IMG/VR virus record: IMGVR_UViG_3300032665_000006
Coordinates: 62,001-126,000 of that record
Reading direction: 5' to 3' (one strand)
Origin: a virus
Length of the DNA stretch: 64,000 nt
The notes below the pieces were generated by a model. It saw nothing but the letters and a program-made list of their open reading frames with translations. It did not search any database and was not told the DNA's origin. Positions 32,586-40,770 of the stretch are shown piece after piece (positions within the stretch are counted from its first letter, which is position 1; each line of letters starts with the position of its first letter). The translations under genes were made by a program, and so were the position numbers.

Positions 32586-32885
32586 TTACTTATGACGCTT
32601 GGGCGGCGCTGTAGATTTTAGTAAGTACTCTCCAGCATCGATCTCGCCTGCTTCAATTTCTAATAGTACTGTAACTAAATCGCCATAAGCCGACTTAACC
32701 TTGCGAGTATGTCCGGTACGCAATTCGCGAATACGAGCGGCACCAATTGAAATTAATTCATATCGGCCAACGACTTTAGCAGCCGCTTCAGATGTGCGCC
32801 CGGTGGTGTCCGTTGGATCATATTTGGTTGGAACCAAGCGTGGAACAATTTTATCGCCAGTTAGTGGTTGTTGTACTAATTTCAT
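32586..32885 (-). CDS. RNA polymerase omega (RpoZ)-like protein
   Basis: 99 residues. The core AAKVVGRYELISIGAARIREL...G...VTVLLEIEAGEID aligns well with bacterial omega (NRFDLVLVAARRARQ...VIALREIEEGLI). The N-terminal 35 residues and the basic tail (PPKRHK) differ. Omega assists RNA polymerase assembly and, in some bacteria, ppGpp binding. A phage copy could replace or modulate the host subunit. Recognition is by motif only. Confidence 0.7.
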   Translation of the reverse strand: MKLVQQPLTGDKIVPRLVPTKYDPTDTTGRTSEAAAKVVGRYELISIGAARIRELRTGHTRKVKSAYGDLVTVLLEIEAGEIDAGEYLLKSTAPPKRHK

Positions 32886-32907
32886 ATATACCTTTATAGT
32901 GGTTGGA

Positions 32908-33072
32908 TTACTTTGTTAAAAATTGTGTGTTACGGAATGCTTTAAGGATTTCATAAGTCTTTTTCTTACTAGCCATAATTTGGCGACTAGCTTCTGCTCG
33001 TTTTTCAGTTTTAGACCATTGACCCGCTAATGTGCGCGAAAGTTCTGATGCTGTTTGTTGTGGTTTTGCCAT
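32908..33072 (-). CDS. Small basic protein (54 aa)
   Basis: 54 residues, ATG 33072, stop 32908. Helical and Lys/Arg/Ala-rich (LSRTLAGQWSKTEKRAEASRQIMASKKKTYEILKAF). Directly downstream of a TTGACT-N17-TATAAT promoter and 23 bases upstream of the omega-like gene. Function unknown; it is a candidate RNA-polymerase- or DNA-associated factor only by company. Confidence 0.65.
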   Translation of the reverse strand: MAKPQQTASELSRTLAGQWSKTEKRAEASRQIMASKKKTYEILKAFRNTQFLTK

Positions 33073-33096
33073 GATGGTTCCTTTTATGTAAGTTAT

Positions 33097-33125
33097 ATTA
33101 TACTACAATACTCGATGTTAGTCAA
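33097..33125 (-). promoter_or_regulatory. Consensus sigma70 promoter
   Basis: TTGACT-N17-TATAAT on the minus strand, driving the small basic protein and the omega-like gene. The stop of the upstream oxygenase gene overlaps it. Confidence 0.85.
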
Positions 33126-33759
33126 GCGGTTTGATGATTTCGTCTACCGATTTGTCTATTGCTACTGTAACAATTAATCTGGGCCCTTCGCTTAATACTA
33201 CAGCATGGGCACAATCGGTTTTTACAAAGGCACTAGGAGTTAATAAATTTGGAACGGATAATGTAGGTTCTTTTAGATATTCCCACCGCTCTTCTGGATT
33301 GGATCCTGGTATTGCTTTGCTTACATACTCTTGTCCGGTAATACTATGAAATTTCCAATCAACTAGTCGAGAATCGCCGTATTCCATATTGCCCCACCAA
33401 ACCATTGGGTCTTGGGGATTACCTTGAACCATTACATTAAATCGAGATTTAATTTTGTAAGCATTACCCTTGCTGAACTTTGCGTCCATATGTGGATTAC
33501 TTTTAATAGCATAAGGCATATTGCTAACAAATACATTTATGCCATAGTAACTTGTGTCGCAGTTATATTTAGATAAAAACTGTTTTAATTCTTGCCCTGC
33601 TAAACTATTTTGCCACTCGTTTTGATATTCGTACTGTGTAACATCTAAGTCGTGAAAGAATTTTCGATTGAATCTTTCTTCGTATCGATCCAATATCCAC
33701 TGTCTAGCAGTTTCAGAAAAAGCAAAATCTGTTTTGTGAAAGAAAGTCATTTTTTCCAA
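33118..33759 (-). CDS. 2OG-oxygenase-like protein, three-copy family
   Basis: 213 residues. Paralogue of the tandem genes at 49645-50890: shared FFHKTDF, WILDRYEERFN, AGQELKQFLSKYNCDTS, 'NPHMD' (H-x-D), GNPQDPMVWW, and a late LLTPSAFVKTDCAHAVVLSEGPRLIVTVA, where His and Arg complete the iron/2-oxoglutarate set. The real start could be M4 (TFFHKT), two codons into the next gene's overlap. Substrate unknown. Confidence 0.65.
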   Translation of the reverse strand: MEKMTFFHKTDFAFSETARQWILDRYEERFNRKFFHDLDVTQYEYQNEWQNSLAGQELKQFLSKYNCDTSYYGINVFVSNMPYAIKSNPHMDAKFSKGNAYKIKSRFNVMVQGNPQDPMVWWGNMEYGDSRLVDWKFHSITGQEYVSKAIPGSNPEERWEYLKEPTLSVPNLLTPSAFVKTDCAHAVVLSEGPRLIVTVAIDKSVDEIIKPLD

Positions 33760-34364
33760 TAAGGGGTAAGGTCTTTGGGCATTTCGTAATCATTACGATT
33801 CATTAGTATTTCGATATTATTATATTGTTCGTTTCCGGTCCACGGAGCACCGACTGCTAATGTAACCTTAACTTCGTCGGCAGTATTAACCATACCATGA
33901 GCCCAGCCACCGTCCATTAGAAAAGGACCTTCTGCACTTGGAGCGTACTTGTTACCATCTTTGGTTATAAAATATAAAGTATCAGTGCGCCCTTGTAATA
34001 TAATTCTAAATTTGTGCTGTTTGGTATTAAGCTCGTGTGGATCACAATCTATGTGTTCGTAGTTAGCTACTCCAGGTTGCGTAATTAATGCCATAACTCT
34101 AGACTTCATGCCCATCCACGGAAATACTACATTATCAAACCAATCGCTAATAAGTTTTGGAGTATGGGCGTTCCAATTAAATTCTCCCGGCAAACTATTT
34201 GACGCTATCATGCCACCTTTGCTCATTAAAGGAATCATTTTGGTATGTCTATAGTCGTCCCAAAAACTATATCTGTCTGGAATGTTTAAAATTTGTTCAG
34301 CCGCCTCTTTTTGATCTAGAGCAACTAAATTCACACTAGCAAAGAGTAAGTTATCATTTGGCAT
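33747..34364 (-). CDS. 2OG-Fe(II) oxygenase-like protein
   Basis: 205 residues from ATG 34364, 5 bases after a TATAAATA box. EHIDCDPHE (H-x-D) and WAHGMVNTADEVKVTLAVG (second His, no clear Arg) fit an Asp/Asn-hydroxylase-like cupin. It is divergent from the rightward oxygenase run at 34389 onwards. Confidence 0.65.
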   Translation of the reverse strand: MPNDNLLFASVNLVALDQKEAAEQILNIPDRYSFWDDYRHTKMIPLMSKGGMIASNSLPGEFNWNAHTPKLISDWFDNVVFPWMGMKSRVMALITQPGVANYEHIDCDPHELNTKQHKFRIILQGRTDTLYFITKDGNKYAPSAEGPFLMDGGWAHGMVNTADEVKVTLAVGAPWTGNEQYNNIEILMNRNDYEMPKDLTPYWKK

Positions 34365-34369
34365 GGTGA

Positions 34370-34383
34370 TATTTATATAAATA
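34370..34383. promoter_or_regulatory. Palindromic divergent T4-late-like promoter
   Basis: 34370-34377 is TATAAATA on the minus strand and 34376-34383 is TATAAATA on the plus strand, overlapping by two bases. Each box ends 5 bases before an ATG (34364 and 34389). This is an exact match to the T4 late core. Confidence 0.65.
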
Positions 34384-34388
34384 TTTTT

Positions 34389-34967
34389 ATGGACCACTAT
34401 AAATTAATCAATTGGGATTCGGCACCAATTGAAGAAATCTTATCTATTATTACAATACAAAATAAGGATCGCGAACAAGTGGTTCCTATAAACAAAGAAA
34501 CTGAACAAAAAATTTTAGAATTATTAAAAGTTAATGTGTCTAAAATTGATAGACGAAGAATTATGTTAGTGTACTTTCCGCCCAACAAAGCTATAAACAT
34601 ACATTCAGACAAACCCAAAGAAACTAAAGATCCAGGAAAACTACACAGATGTATATTCTTACCTTTGAAGAATTGTGAGAATTTAATATGGTCTTGGTTT
34701 GAACCTGCCGATCCTTCAAAAATATTTTACTACGGAGAATCAGAAAACTGGCAAACAGTTCCTATGATACATTATAAGTATGCTAAGGAAATTGAAAGCG
34801 TTGTTTGTGACAAACCATTTTTAAGTGATATTGGTACTTTCCATGCTTTACGCAATACTAGTGATAGTCCAGCGATTGGTATTAGCATTAGATTAATGCC
34901 CTGGGCATGGGAAACATTAGATACTGATCCTGTACTGCCACCCATTGATGCTATTACACTAAGATGA
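34389..34967 (+). CDS. 2OG-Fe(II) oxygenase-like protein
   Basis: 192 residues. NIHSDKPKE (H-x-D), then a late FHALRNTSDSPAIGISIRL with His and Arg in the expected spacing. First gene of a rightward run whose members overlap by four to eight bases. Substrate unknown. Confidence 0.65.
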   Translation: MDHYKLINWDSAPIEEILSIITIQNKDREQVVPINKETEQKILELLKVNVSKIDRRRIMLVYFPPNKAINIHSDKPKETKDPGKLHRCIFLPLKNCENLIWSWFEPADPSKIFYYGESENWQTVPMIHYKYAKEIESVVCDKPFLSDIGTFHALRNTSDSPAIGISIRLMPWAWETLDTDPVLPPIDAITLR

Positions 34968-35503
34968 AATATTACAAATACTTAGATTTAAATTTTGAAA
35001 CAGTTTCCGCAAAATTAAACGATTACATAAACAAACACAGTCAACTATTTTTAGTGGACCAAAGAACTTCGTCTTGGAAATCAGTTGACTTAACTGACCT
35101 TTTAAAAGATGTGCCTGAATTAAGCGAAATGCTAGCTCCTTTAAACATTACATTAAGATATGCGGCATTTTTTGTTAGCGATTATGCTACCGGAACTTTA
35201 CACATAGACCACGACATAAATTCTAATTGTAGAATAATCATACCAGTATTAAATTGTGAAAATACCGAAACTAGGTTTTTTACTACTAGCGCGGCACCTG
35301 AAAAAGTTTTACAACCTAATGGTATCCCGTTATTGAAATTAGATCCATCTAAATGTACTCATGTTGATCAATATTATCTTGATAAACCTTTGATATTTAG
35401 AAATGATCAACCGCATCAAGTAGTGAGTAATAATCCAAATAATCCACGCATATCTTTTACAATGGGGTTTGTCGAAGATATAGAATATCTATTATATGAA
35501 TAA
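34964..35503 (+). CDS. 2OG-Fe(II) oxygenase-like protein
   Basis: 179 residues. LHIDHDINSNCRIIIPVLNC (H-x-D) and PHQVVSNNPNNPRISFTMGF (His, Arg). Sequence and layout resemble the leftward gene at 36014-36586 (HIDQG...RLLMPVKNCQ...PHGVYTNPNLTEPRLSVTIGF), so these two are paralogues. Overlaps both neighbours. Confidence 0.75.
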   Translation: MKYYKYLDLNFETVSAKLNDYINKHSQLFLVDQRTSSWKSVDLTDLLKDVPELSEMLAPLNITLRYAAFFVSDYATGTLHIDHDINSNCRIIIPVLNCENTETRFFTTSAAPEKVLQPNGIPLLKLDPSKCTHVDQYYLDKPLIFRNDQPHQVVSNNPNNPRISFTMGFVEDIEYLLYE

Positions 35504-36059
35504 TTATTGTGTTGATCTTAGCCTAGATTTACCACTGTTCAAATCAGAACTATCTCCTGTTGAATTTTTAAAACAAAATTACGAACTAACAGGACATTTT
35601 CAAATTAATATTAGTGACCTAAGTGTTGAGCTAGTAGAATTTTTAAATAAGCTGGGGTTAGCTGTAAGATTAGTTGAAATTTTTTATAGACAACCTTATG
35701 GTGGCGGGAATATACATAGTGATACAGAAGTAGCAGGTGACTATGCTAAATTAAATTGGGTTTATGGCAACGGCACAATGTATTGGTACAAAACAAACAA
35801 AAATTATACGCCCACAGTTCTTAATACTACAGCTATTAAATCTTACGCTTTATATTATAATGAACCAGAAGTAGAGTTAGTACATTCACAAAAAGTAGGA
35901 CAACCTAGTTTAGTACAAGTAGGATGTCCTCACAGAGTAGTTAATAGTGATACTGAAAGATTTTGTATAAGTCTGGTATTTGAAACAATCAGTACTAAAG
36001 AAAGATTAACTTTTCAAGAAGCTGTAACTGTATTTTCTGAATTCATTAAAACTAAATGA
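35496..36059 (+). CDS. 2OG-Fe(II) oxygenase-like protein
   Basis: 187 residues. NIHSDTEV (H-x-D), GCPHRVVNSDTERFCISLVF (His and Arg). More similar to the gene at 36616 (both keep 'L/I-N-W-V/I-Y-G/N' after the H-x-D site). It overlaps the convergent oxygenase gene by 46 bases at the 3' end, a large overlap in this genome. Confidence 0.75.
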   Translation: MNNYCVDLSLDLPLFKSELSPVEFLKQNYELTGHFQINISDLSVELVEFLNKLGLAVRLVEIFYRQPYGGGNIHSDTEVAGDYAKLNWVYGNGTMYWYKTNKNYTPTVLNTTAIKSYALYYNEPEVELVHSQKVGQPSLVQVGCPHRVVNSDTERFCISLVFETISTKERLTFQEAVTVFSEFIKTK

Positions 36060-36586
36060 ATCGGGTAATCACCAAAACCAATAGTAACACTTAATCTTGG
36101 CTCAGTTAAGTTTGGATTAGTATAAACTCCATGCGGTACTTTTGAATTAAACACAACAGGTTGAATTAATTCAATAGAACCAATTTCTGGCATTGGATTA
36201 ACTGCGGATATAGTTAAAAAACTATTACCGTTGGGATTGAATCGTTCTTCTACTTGATTACCGTTTAAGGCATAGAACTTTGTATAACTACCTTGGCAAT
36301 TTTTAACAGGCATTAACAGTCTATATTTGGCAGGACCTTGATCAATATGAATTTTGCCATCGTCACCTGGCGTTCTGTGTATTATAGAAATCATTTTAAT
36401 GGGACAATTAACTAATTTAGCACAAGAATCTATTAACTCAGGAACAAAAGACAACACCTCTTCTAGATTAAGCGTATTCCAATCGTATTTGTCTTCAAGT
36501 ATTGTTGTATGGTTAACTACATAATCGTATAACTTATTTGATATAAGTTCTTGATTATCTATTGTTAAAAATTTGTATAATTCCAT
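36014..36586 (-). CDS. 2OG-Fe(II) oxygenase-like protein
   Basis: 190 residues. KIHIDQGPAKYRLLMPVKNC (H-x-D) and VPHGVYTNPNLTEPRLSVTIGF (His, Arg). Paralogue of the gene at 34964. Its 3' end overlaps the rightward oxygenase gene by 46 bases. A TAATAAATA box ends 5 bases before the ATG. Confidence 0.75.
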   Translation of the reverse strand: MELYKFLTIDNQELISNKLYDYVVNHTTILEDKYDWNTLNLEEVLSFVPELIDSCAKLVNCPIKMISIIHRTPGDDGKIHIDQGPAKYRLLMPVKNCQGSYTKFYALNGNQVEERFNPNGNSFLTISAVNPMPEIGSIELIQPVVFNSKVPHGVYTNPNLTEPRLSVTIGFGDYPIHLVLMNSENTVTAS

Positions 36587-36591
36587 AGCAG

Positions 36592-36611
36592 TATTTATTA
36601 CCTAATAAATA
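36592..36611. promoter_or_regulatory. Divergent late-like promoter boxes
   Basis: TAATAAATA occurs on the minus strand at 36592-36600 and on the plus strand at 36603-36611, 5 and 4 bases before the ATGs at 36586 and 36616. Confidence 0.55.
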
Positions 36612-36615
36612 GTTC

Positions 36616-37140
36616 ATGACTGAATTTATGTATAAATTGGATTTGCCACCATTAGATGAAATTCTTACAGATTTTGGAAAGAAAGAATTACTAATAGGCA
36701 AAGACAAAACATTGTACAAACAATACCATCCCAAAGATCTAGTTAAACCCGAATGGTTATCATGGCGTGGTATTGAATGGGATTTTGTTAACTTTTTCTA
36801 TAAAAATAATTATCAAGGAATAATACACATTGACGGACCTGGCGTATGGGGCATTAATTGGATATACAACGGATACGGTACTATGGAATACTGGAGACCC
36901 GAAGATGTGGATCAGCACCCAGCAGAATATGATGATATAGGTAGTAAGCGAAGTGAATGTTTTGCCAAAGTAGAACCAATTAAAGTTTATAAAACTATGC
37001 CGGGAGCATACTTAACAGATGCGTCGGTTCCACATCGTCCTTCGGGATATAACGGAAGGTACGCTTTTAGTTTACGATGCTATAGTAAAAATATAACTTG
37101 GCAAGAAGCAATTGATAAATTTCAAGATTTGTTTATATGA
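36616..37140 (+). CDS. 2OG-Fe(II) oxygenase-like protein
   Basis: 174 residues. IIHIDGPGVWGINWIYNG (H-x-D) and VPHRPSGYNGRYAFSLRC (His, Arg), ending in an amphipathic helix. It overlaps the following sulfotransferase-like gene by four bases. Confidence 0.75.
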   Translation: MTEFMYKLDLPPLDEILTDFGKKELLIGKDKTLYKQYHPKDLVKPEWLSWRGIEWDFVNFFYKNNYQGIIHIDGPGVWGINWIYNGYGTMEYWRPEDVDQHPAEYDDIGSKRSECFAKVEPIKVYKTMPGAYLTDASVPHRPSGYNGRYAFSLRCYSKNITWQEAIDKFQDLFI

Positions 37141-37733
37141 TTAATATTAATGCTACTAAAAAACCTATTATTATATTTGCTAGTCCTAGAACTGGTAGTA
37201 CTGCGCTAGGGCATCATTTGGAAAGTCTTTATCCTAATCTTAAATATTATAACGAACCTAATTTTTTTGTTGACGAAATGAAAAATTTTATGGATAGATT
37301 CGACAGTGGCAATGATGATTATATTTTAAAATTAATGGGCACCTCATTAAATGTCTATCCATCTCATGTTATTGCTAAAATGTTTTCTAACGAAGTATTC
37401 AAAATTAAAATAACTCGTAAAGATATTATAGAACAAACAGCAAGTCATTATGTAGCAAATGAAAGAGATTTATGGGATTATAAGGATGTTGATGATAACA
37501 CTTGTAATAATTTAGCCTCACATAATATTGAAATTAATATAGATAGAGTTAATAAAAGTATTGAGTGTGTTGAATTTGATAACATGATTATCAGTAAGAT
37601 TTCTGCCGACTTAGAATTATATTACGAAGATTTTGAAGAATTTAAATCGCCAACTAAAAGAACTCCGTTACCGCTTAACTACCCGTTGCTTCTTCATGTA
37701 ATAAAAAAGTTATATAGTACCAGGGTCAGTTAA
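37137..37733 (+). CDS. Sulfotransferase-like P-loop protein
   Basis: 198 residues. The 5'-phosphosulfate-binding loop IIFASPRTGSTALGHHLES near residue 12 identifies the sulfotransferase / Stf0-like fold. A later KIKITRKDIIEQTASHYVAN resembles the 3'-phosphate-binding segment. Family reaction: sulfate transfer from PAPS to a hydroxyl or amine, which an oxygenase could create; that link is inference. Confidence 0.75.
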   Translation: MININATKKPIIIFASPRTGSTALGHHLESLYPNLKYYNEPNFFVDEMKNFMDRFDSGNDDYILKLMGTSLNVYPSHVIAKMFSNEVFKIKITRKDIIEQTASHYVANERDLWDYKDVDDNTCNNLASHNIEINIDRVNKSIECVEFDNMIISKISADLELYYEDFEEFKSPTKRTPLPLNYPLLLHVIKKLYSTRVS

Positions 37734-38336
37734 ATCAAGTTGAGCAAAGCCCCACGCTCTTTCAGTACAACCGTTACAAACATTACATCTGCCTACTTGA
37801 TATTTTTCATCGGCACAACTATGAGTAATATAAAATAATACTTGTTGATTAAGTTTACATATCATATCTATGATATGACTTTTATTAATTTTCTGAAATG
37901 GGGTTTTAAATCTAGCGGTTTCTCTGCTAGGTATTGGCTCCCAATTAACCATATGTTGTGGCAACTGTTCTATCACGCCAGCATATACTATATTAAACCC
38001 TAATGTAAGAGCTTCGTCTACTGCCGATTTTACTTGTTGTTCTTCTGGGAGAGTATTGTCGCCAACTATCTGTGGATCTTGGAATGGCAATTGAAATAGC
38101 GGATTGATGTGTCCAACAACTAAGCTACTACAATATCTAGATCCTTCTTTACGCATTATAGAGATAGGCAGTATTTCGTGTACATTACCTCTTAGTTTGT
38201 TTTCTAATAATAGCAAGTAATATAAGATTGCGCTGTCTGTGCCGCCGCTAACTAATACTCCTATTTTAGATTTCTTTTTAGGAAGAGTAATTGATATAGT
38301 GCGTTGGTCGTCTTTTGGTCCGCAAGTAATATTCAT
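37710..38336 (-). CDS. QueC-like PP-loop protein
   Basis: 208 residues. The PP-loop is VSGGTDSAI (29-37). The C-terminus carries CNVCNGCTERAWGFAQ after an earlier Cys (HSCADEKYQ), matching the C...C-x2-C-x2-C zinc site of QueC (7-cyano-7-deazaguanine synthase). Length is close to QueC (about 220). A QueE-like gene occurs at 61176-62030, but QueD and GTP cyclohydrolase are not in the window. An alternative is another PP-loop ligase with a zinc site. Confidence 0.65.
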   Translation of the reverse strand: MNITCGPKDDQRTISITLPKKKSKIGVLVSGGTDSAILYYLLLLENKLRGNVHEILPISIMRKEGSRYCSSLVVGHINPLFQLPFQDPQIVGDNTLPEEQQVKSAVDEALTLGFNIVYAGVIEQLPQHMVNWEPIPSRETARFKTPFQKINKSHIIDMICKLNQQVLFYITHSCADEKYQVGRCNVCNGCTERAWGFAQLDLTDPGTI

Positions 38337-38343
38337 TGTACTC

Positions 38344-38350
38344 TATTTAG
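38344..38350 (-). promoter_or_regulatory. Late-like promoter box
   Basis: CTAAATA on the minus strand, 7 bases before the ATG at 38336. Confidence 0.35.
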
Positions 38351-38353
38351 TGG

Positions 38354-38441
38354 TGGTGCCCCGGATGAGATTCGAACTCACAACTAGGTTTTTCCTTCTT
38401 CCTTTTGAGAGAAGTGCGTCTGCCAATTTCGCCACCGGGGC
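38354..38441 (-). tRNA. tRNA-Leu(CAA)
   Basis: Class II cloverleaf, anticodon loop CTCAAAA, T-loop TTCGAAT, CCA encoded. It stands alone between the QueC-like gene and the small-gene operon. Confidence 0.9.
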
Positions 38442-38445
38442 AATA

Positions 38446-38595
38446 CTACATTGCGGGACCGTTGCCGTTCCTAAATCCTATAGTTCCACCTTCGGCTCCT
38501 GTCTGACGCTGTCCTAACCTGTAGCCACCAAAGAACAGCATAATAGTGGCCACTACACCAAACAAAAATCCCACGACTTTAACTTGTTGATCCAT
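38446..38595 (-). CDS. Small membrane protein with GF-NGNGP C-terminal tail
   Basis: 49 residues. One membrane segment (VVGFLFGVVATIMLFFGGYRLG). The last residues are GGTIGFRNGNGPAM, nearly identical to the tail GGEVGFKNGNGPVM of the unrelated metallophosphoesterase at 41576. The ATG overlaps the upstream TAA (TAATG). Confidence 0.7.
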   Translation of the reverse strand: MDQQVKVVGFLFGVVATIMLFFGGYRLGQRQTGAEGGTIGFRNGNGPAM

Positions 38596-38684
38596 TATCG
38601 TTGCCTCATAATAAAATAGGTTATTACGGAGCCAATGATATAGCCCGCCACATAGGGCAAGTAGTATTGTAAATATTCCATCAT
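38595..38684 (-). CDS. Very small membrane protein (29 aa)
   Basis: 29 residues: MMEYLQYYLPYVAGYIIGSV followed by ITYFIMRQR. One membrane segment. Start and stop overlap neighbours (ATGA and TAATG), which supports it as a real gene despite its size. Confidence 0.6.
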   Translation of the reverse strand: MMEYLQYYLPYVAGYIIGSVITYFIMRQR

Positions 38685-38938
38685 AGTTCAACTCCAAAAT
38701 GGTCTTGAATTCTTCGTTTAACTTCATGTAAAGCACCATTGTAATCTGTGTATAGTTCATTGCTGGTCCAACTGCCATCTACATTACGATTTACTAAATC
38801 ATCAGTAACACTAACACATTCCCGCACAATTAACTCGGCGAATTTCATTCTACTAAATGAATAGTATTCTTCGCCAGTGATAGGGTCAATTAGTTTTTCT
38901 TGTGCTAATGCAGAGAGTTCGTTAAATTTCTCGTTCAT
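38681..38938 (-). CDS. MNEK-family small protein
   Basis: 85 residues: begins MNEKFNELSALAQ, contains KFAELIVREC and ends HFGVEL. Six such genes occur in this window, sharing MNE[KR]x[KR]xL, KFAELI-V/A-x-E/D-C/I and a terminal H-F-G-V-E. Soluble, helical. Function unknown. Confidence 0.75.
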   Translation of the reverse strand: MNEKFNELSALAQEKLIDPITGEEYYSFSRMKFAELIVRECVSVTDDLVNRNVDGSWTSNELYTDYNGALHEVKRRIQDHFGVEL

Positions 38939-39105
38939 TAATAATTCTCTTTAACAATACAGAAAGCTGGCTTTTTATATTCTTCGACGATGTTTTGTTC
39001 TTTAATAAACTTATTCATCTCGGGTGCAGTAAAGAACATTTTATGTATAACTGGCTTGTGAGTTGATGTATCTACTACTGATAGAAACCATGATTTTACG
39101 GCCAT
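38938..39105 (-). CDS. Small hypothetical protein (55 aa)
   Basis: 55 residues, ATG 39105, stop 38938 overlapping the next ATG (TAATG). Reads MAVKSWFLSVVDTSTHKPVIH...FCIVKENY; a small beta/alpha protein. Function unknown. Confidence 0.65.
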   Translation of the reverse strand: MAVKSWFLSVVDTSTHKPVIHKMFFTAPEMNKFIKEQNIVEEYKKPAFCIVKENY

Positions 39106-39106
39106 T

Positions 39107-39337
39107 TTATTTTGCTTTCTGATATTGTCGTTTAATTTGTTCTACTGCGTGAGTAACTGATGCATTGTATCCGTTTTCCCAGTCTTGATAGCCGGCAGCT
39201 GGTTCAGCAATTTTCTGACTTTTAATAATCTTGCAAATGTCACGGGCAATCAATTCTGCTAACAAGTTAGCACGGCCAGCAAGTTCCGGAGCAGCAAATC
39301 CTGCTTCGAGCATTAGTTCTCTAATCTTCTCGTTCAT
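39107..39337 (-). CDS. MNEK-family small protein
   Basis: 76 residues: MNEKIRELMLEAGF start and LLAELIARDICKI centre. It lacks the HFGVE tail and ends IKRQYQKAK. Divergent member of the six-copy family. Confidence 0.7.
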   Translation of the reverse strand: MNEKIRELMLEAGFAAPELAGRANLLAELIARDICKIIKSQKIAEPAAGYQDWENGYNASVTHAVEQIKRQYQKAK

Positions 39338-39338
39338 A

Positions 39339-39440
39339 TTAAAAGTATCCTAAAAAATGTAATACACCTAAAACTATCCATGATATACCATAAGGAATAG
39401 ACCACCAACTCATTCTCTCTACATACTCTGTATCAGTCAT
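39339..39440 (-). CDS. Very small membrane protein (33 aa)
   Basis: 33 residues with one hydrophobic segment (IPYGISWIVLGVLHFLG). The ATG overlaps the upstream TGA. Similar in size and position to the 29-residue protein near 38.6 kb. Confidence 0.55.
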   Translation of the reverse strand: MTDTEYVERMSWWSIPYGISWIVLGVLHFLGYF

Positions 39441-39736
39441 TCTTCAACTCCAAAATGTTGTTTAATACTATTAGACAATTCTTCTCGCCATTCTTGATCC
39501 CACGATTGGTAATCCTTTTGGTCAACCACTCCTATACATTCCCGAACAGTTTCAATTGTTCCATCGCTACGACCCTGGATGTAGCCTGCGCTAAAGTATT
39601 TGGCTTCAAACTCTTTCTCCAGCAACTCGGCGAACTTTTCTCTTAAGGGCTCGGGAAGCATAATGGTAGCAAACTGATGTTCCTTTGAAAACTCTTTTAA
39701 AGCCGTGTCCCAAAGGTTTTTAATATTCTCGTTCAT
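39437..39736 (-). CDS. MNEK-family small protein
   Basis: 99 residues: MNENIKNLW start, EKFAELLEKEF centre, IKQHFGVEE end. Overlaps both neighbours by four bases. Longest member of the family. Confidence 0.75.
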   Translation of the reverse strand: MNENIKNLWDTALKEFSKEHQFATIMLPEPLREKFAELLEKEFEAKYFSAGYIQGRSDGTIETVRECIGVVDQKDYQSWDQEWREELSNSIKQHFGVEE

Positions 39737-39972
39737 TCTTCAACTCCGAAAACTGAAATTTTCTTAACCATATCACCTAACCGCAGTTCCACAGATAAAC
39801 GACGCTCGTTTCCGTTAAACATGCCGTCGCTAACTACAGCCGTATTAGCGATTTCATTAAACAATAACTCGGCGAACTTTTCTTTATCAAAAATCCAACC
39901 TTCGCCGCTGTTTGATGTTGGCTCAATATAAGTTGTAGCCTGTTCAGCAAGTTCTCGAATTCGTTCGTTCAT
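39733..39972 (-). CDS. MNEK-family small protein
   Basis: 79 residues: MNERIRELAEQATTYIEP start, KFAELLFNEI centre, KKISVFGVEE end. Overlaps both neighbours by four bases. Confidence 0.75.
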   Translation of the reverse strand: MNERIRELAEQATTYIEPTSNSGEGWIFDKEKFAELLFNEIANTAVVSDGMFNGNERRLSVELRLGDMVKKISVFGVEE

Positions 39973-40208
39973 CTTTCAACTCCAAAATGTTGTAAAATCT
40001 GTTCGCTACAATGTTCTCTACTTCTAACATCATCGCCAGGTCCTGGACGGCTAACACACAGTAAAGCACATTCCTTAACAATCAACTCGGCGAACTTCTC
40101 CAAGTATTCTTCAGGAGTATAGTTGTCTATCATTTCTCTGCCACTATCGTCCCAAAGTGTAAATCCTATGCCAGCATCAAGGGCAAGTTGTTTAATCTTC
40201 TCGTTCAT
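39969..40208 (-). CDS. MNEK-family small protein
   Basis: 79 residues: MNEKIKQLALDAGI start, EKFAELIVKECALLC centre, ILQHFGVER end. The best match to the family consensus in this tandem run. Confidence 0.75.
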   Translation of the reverse strand: MNEKIKQLALDAGIGFTLWDDSGREMIDNYTPEEYLEKFAELIVKECALLCVSRPGPGDDVRSREHCSEQILQHFGVER

Positions 40209-40480
40209 ATTAATTTTCCATTCAATTCAATGACACGATATAATCTATTACATTCAGTGGTCATTGCTTCCACCAACATGGTCAACCGGTCCACTTCAAT
40301 TTGTAATTCATCTGCTCGAACCATTTCGTGTGAGTGTGCCGAGAACAGCAGGTCTCGTTCCTTTTGTAGCTGGCGTAGCTTTGCCTCAGCTTTTATTAAA
40401 TATGCTTCAGCATTTCCATAGTAGGATTCTGCGCCGGCAAGCATGGTTTTTATTTCATCAGCTAGTTCATTTGCGTTCAT
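40205..40480 (-). CDS. Coiled-coil hypothetical protein
   Basis: 91 residues from ATG 40480 overlapping the upstream TAA. Almost entirely heptad-patterned (AYLIKAEAKLRQLQKERDLL ... ELQIEVDRLTMLVEAM). Oligomeric; function unknown. Confidence 0.7.
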   Translation of the reverse strand: MNANELADEIKTMLAGAESYYGNAEAYLIKAEAKLRQLQKERDLLFSAHSHEMVRADELQIEVDRLTMLVEAMTTECNRLYRVIELNGKLI

Positions 40481-40770
40481 TACCATTGTTCTGTTCCAAA
40501 TTTTAGTCTAAACCATACAGCATCTGCAGGATCTCTAAAATAGACCACGGTGTAATCTTCGGACCGGTCAGCCACAGGACTGCGGCGGTGCCGGGTCCTG
40601 CCCCAGCTCTTGTCGTGATATGCTTCTATTGTAACCGGGGTGATCAATCTAGCAAACCAACGGCGGCCTTTTTGAACTCCAGCCGGTCCAAAGTTCTCTT
40701 CACAAAATGCGTATGTATAATACCAGGCGGCTGAATTACCTGCTCGAATTCGTGTAGTTGCTGTGCCCAT
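40480..40770 (-). CDS. Aromatic-tail family protein
   Basis: 96 residues from ATG 40770 overlapping the upstream TAA. Ends ADAVWFRLKFGTEQW (F-R-L-K-F signature). Centre FCEENFGPAGVQKGRRWF aligns with 'TFGPG.....' of the gene at 25630. Visible codon bias towards G and C compared with neighbours. Confidence 0.7.
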   Translation of the reverse strand: MGTATTRIRAGNSAAWYYTYAFCEENFGPAGVQKGRRWFARLITPVTIEAYHDKSWGRTRHRRSPVADRSEDYTVVYFRDPADAVWFRLKFGTEQW

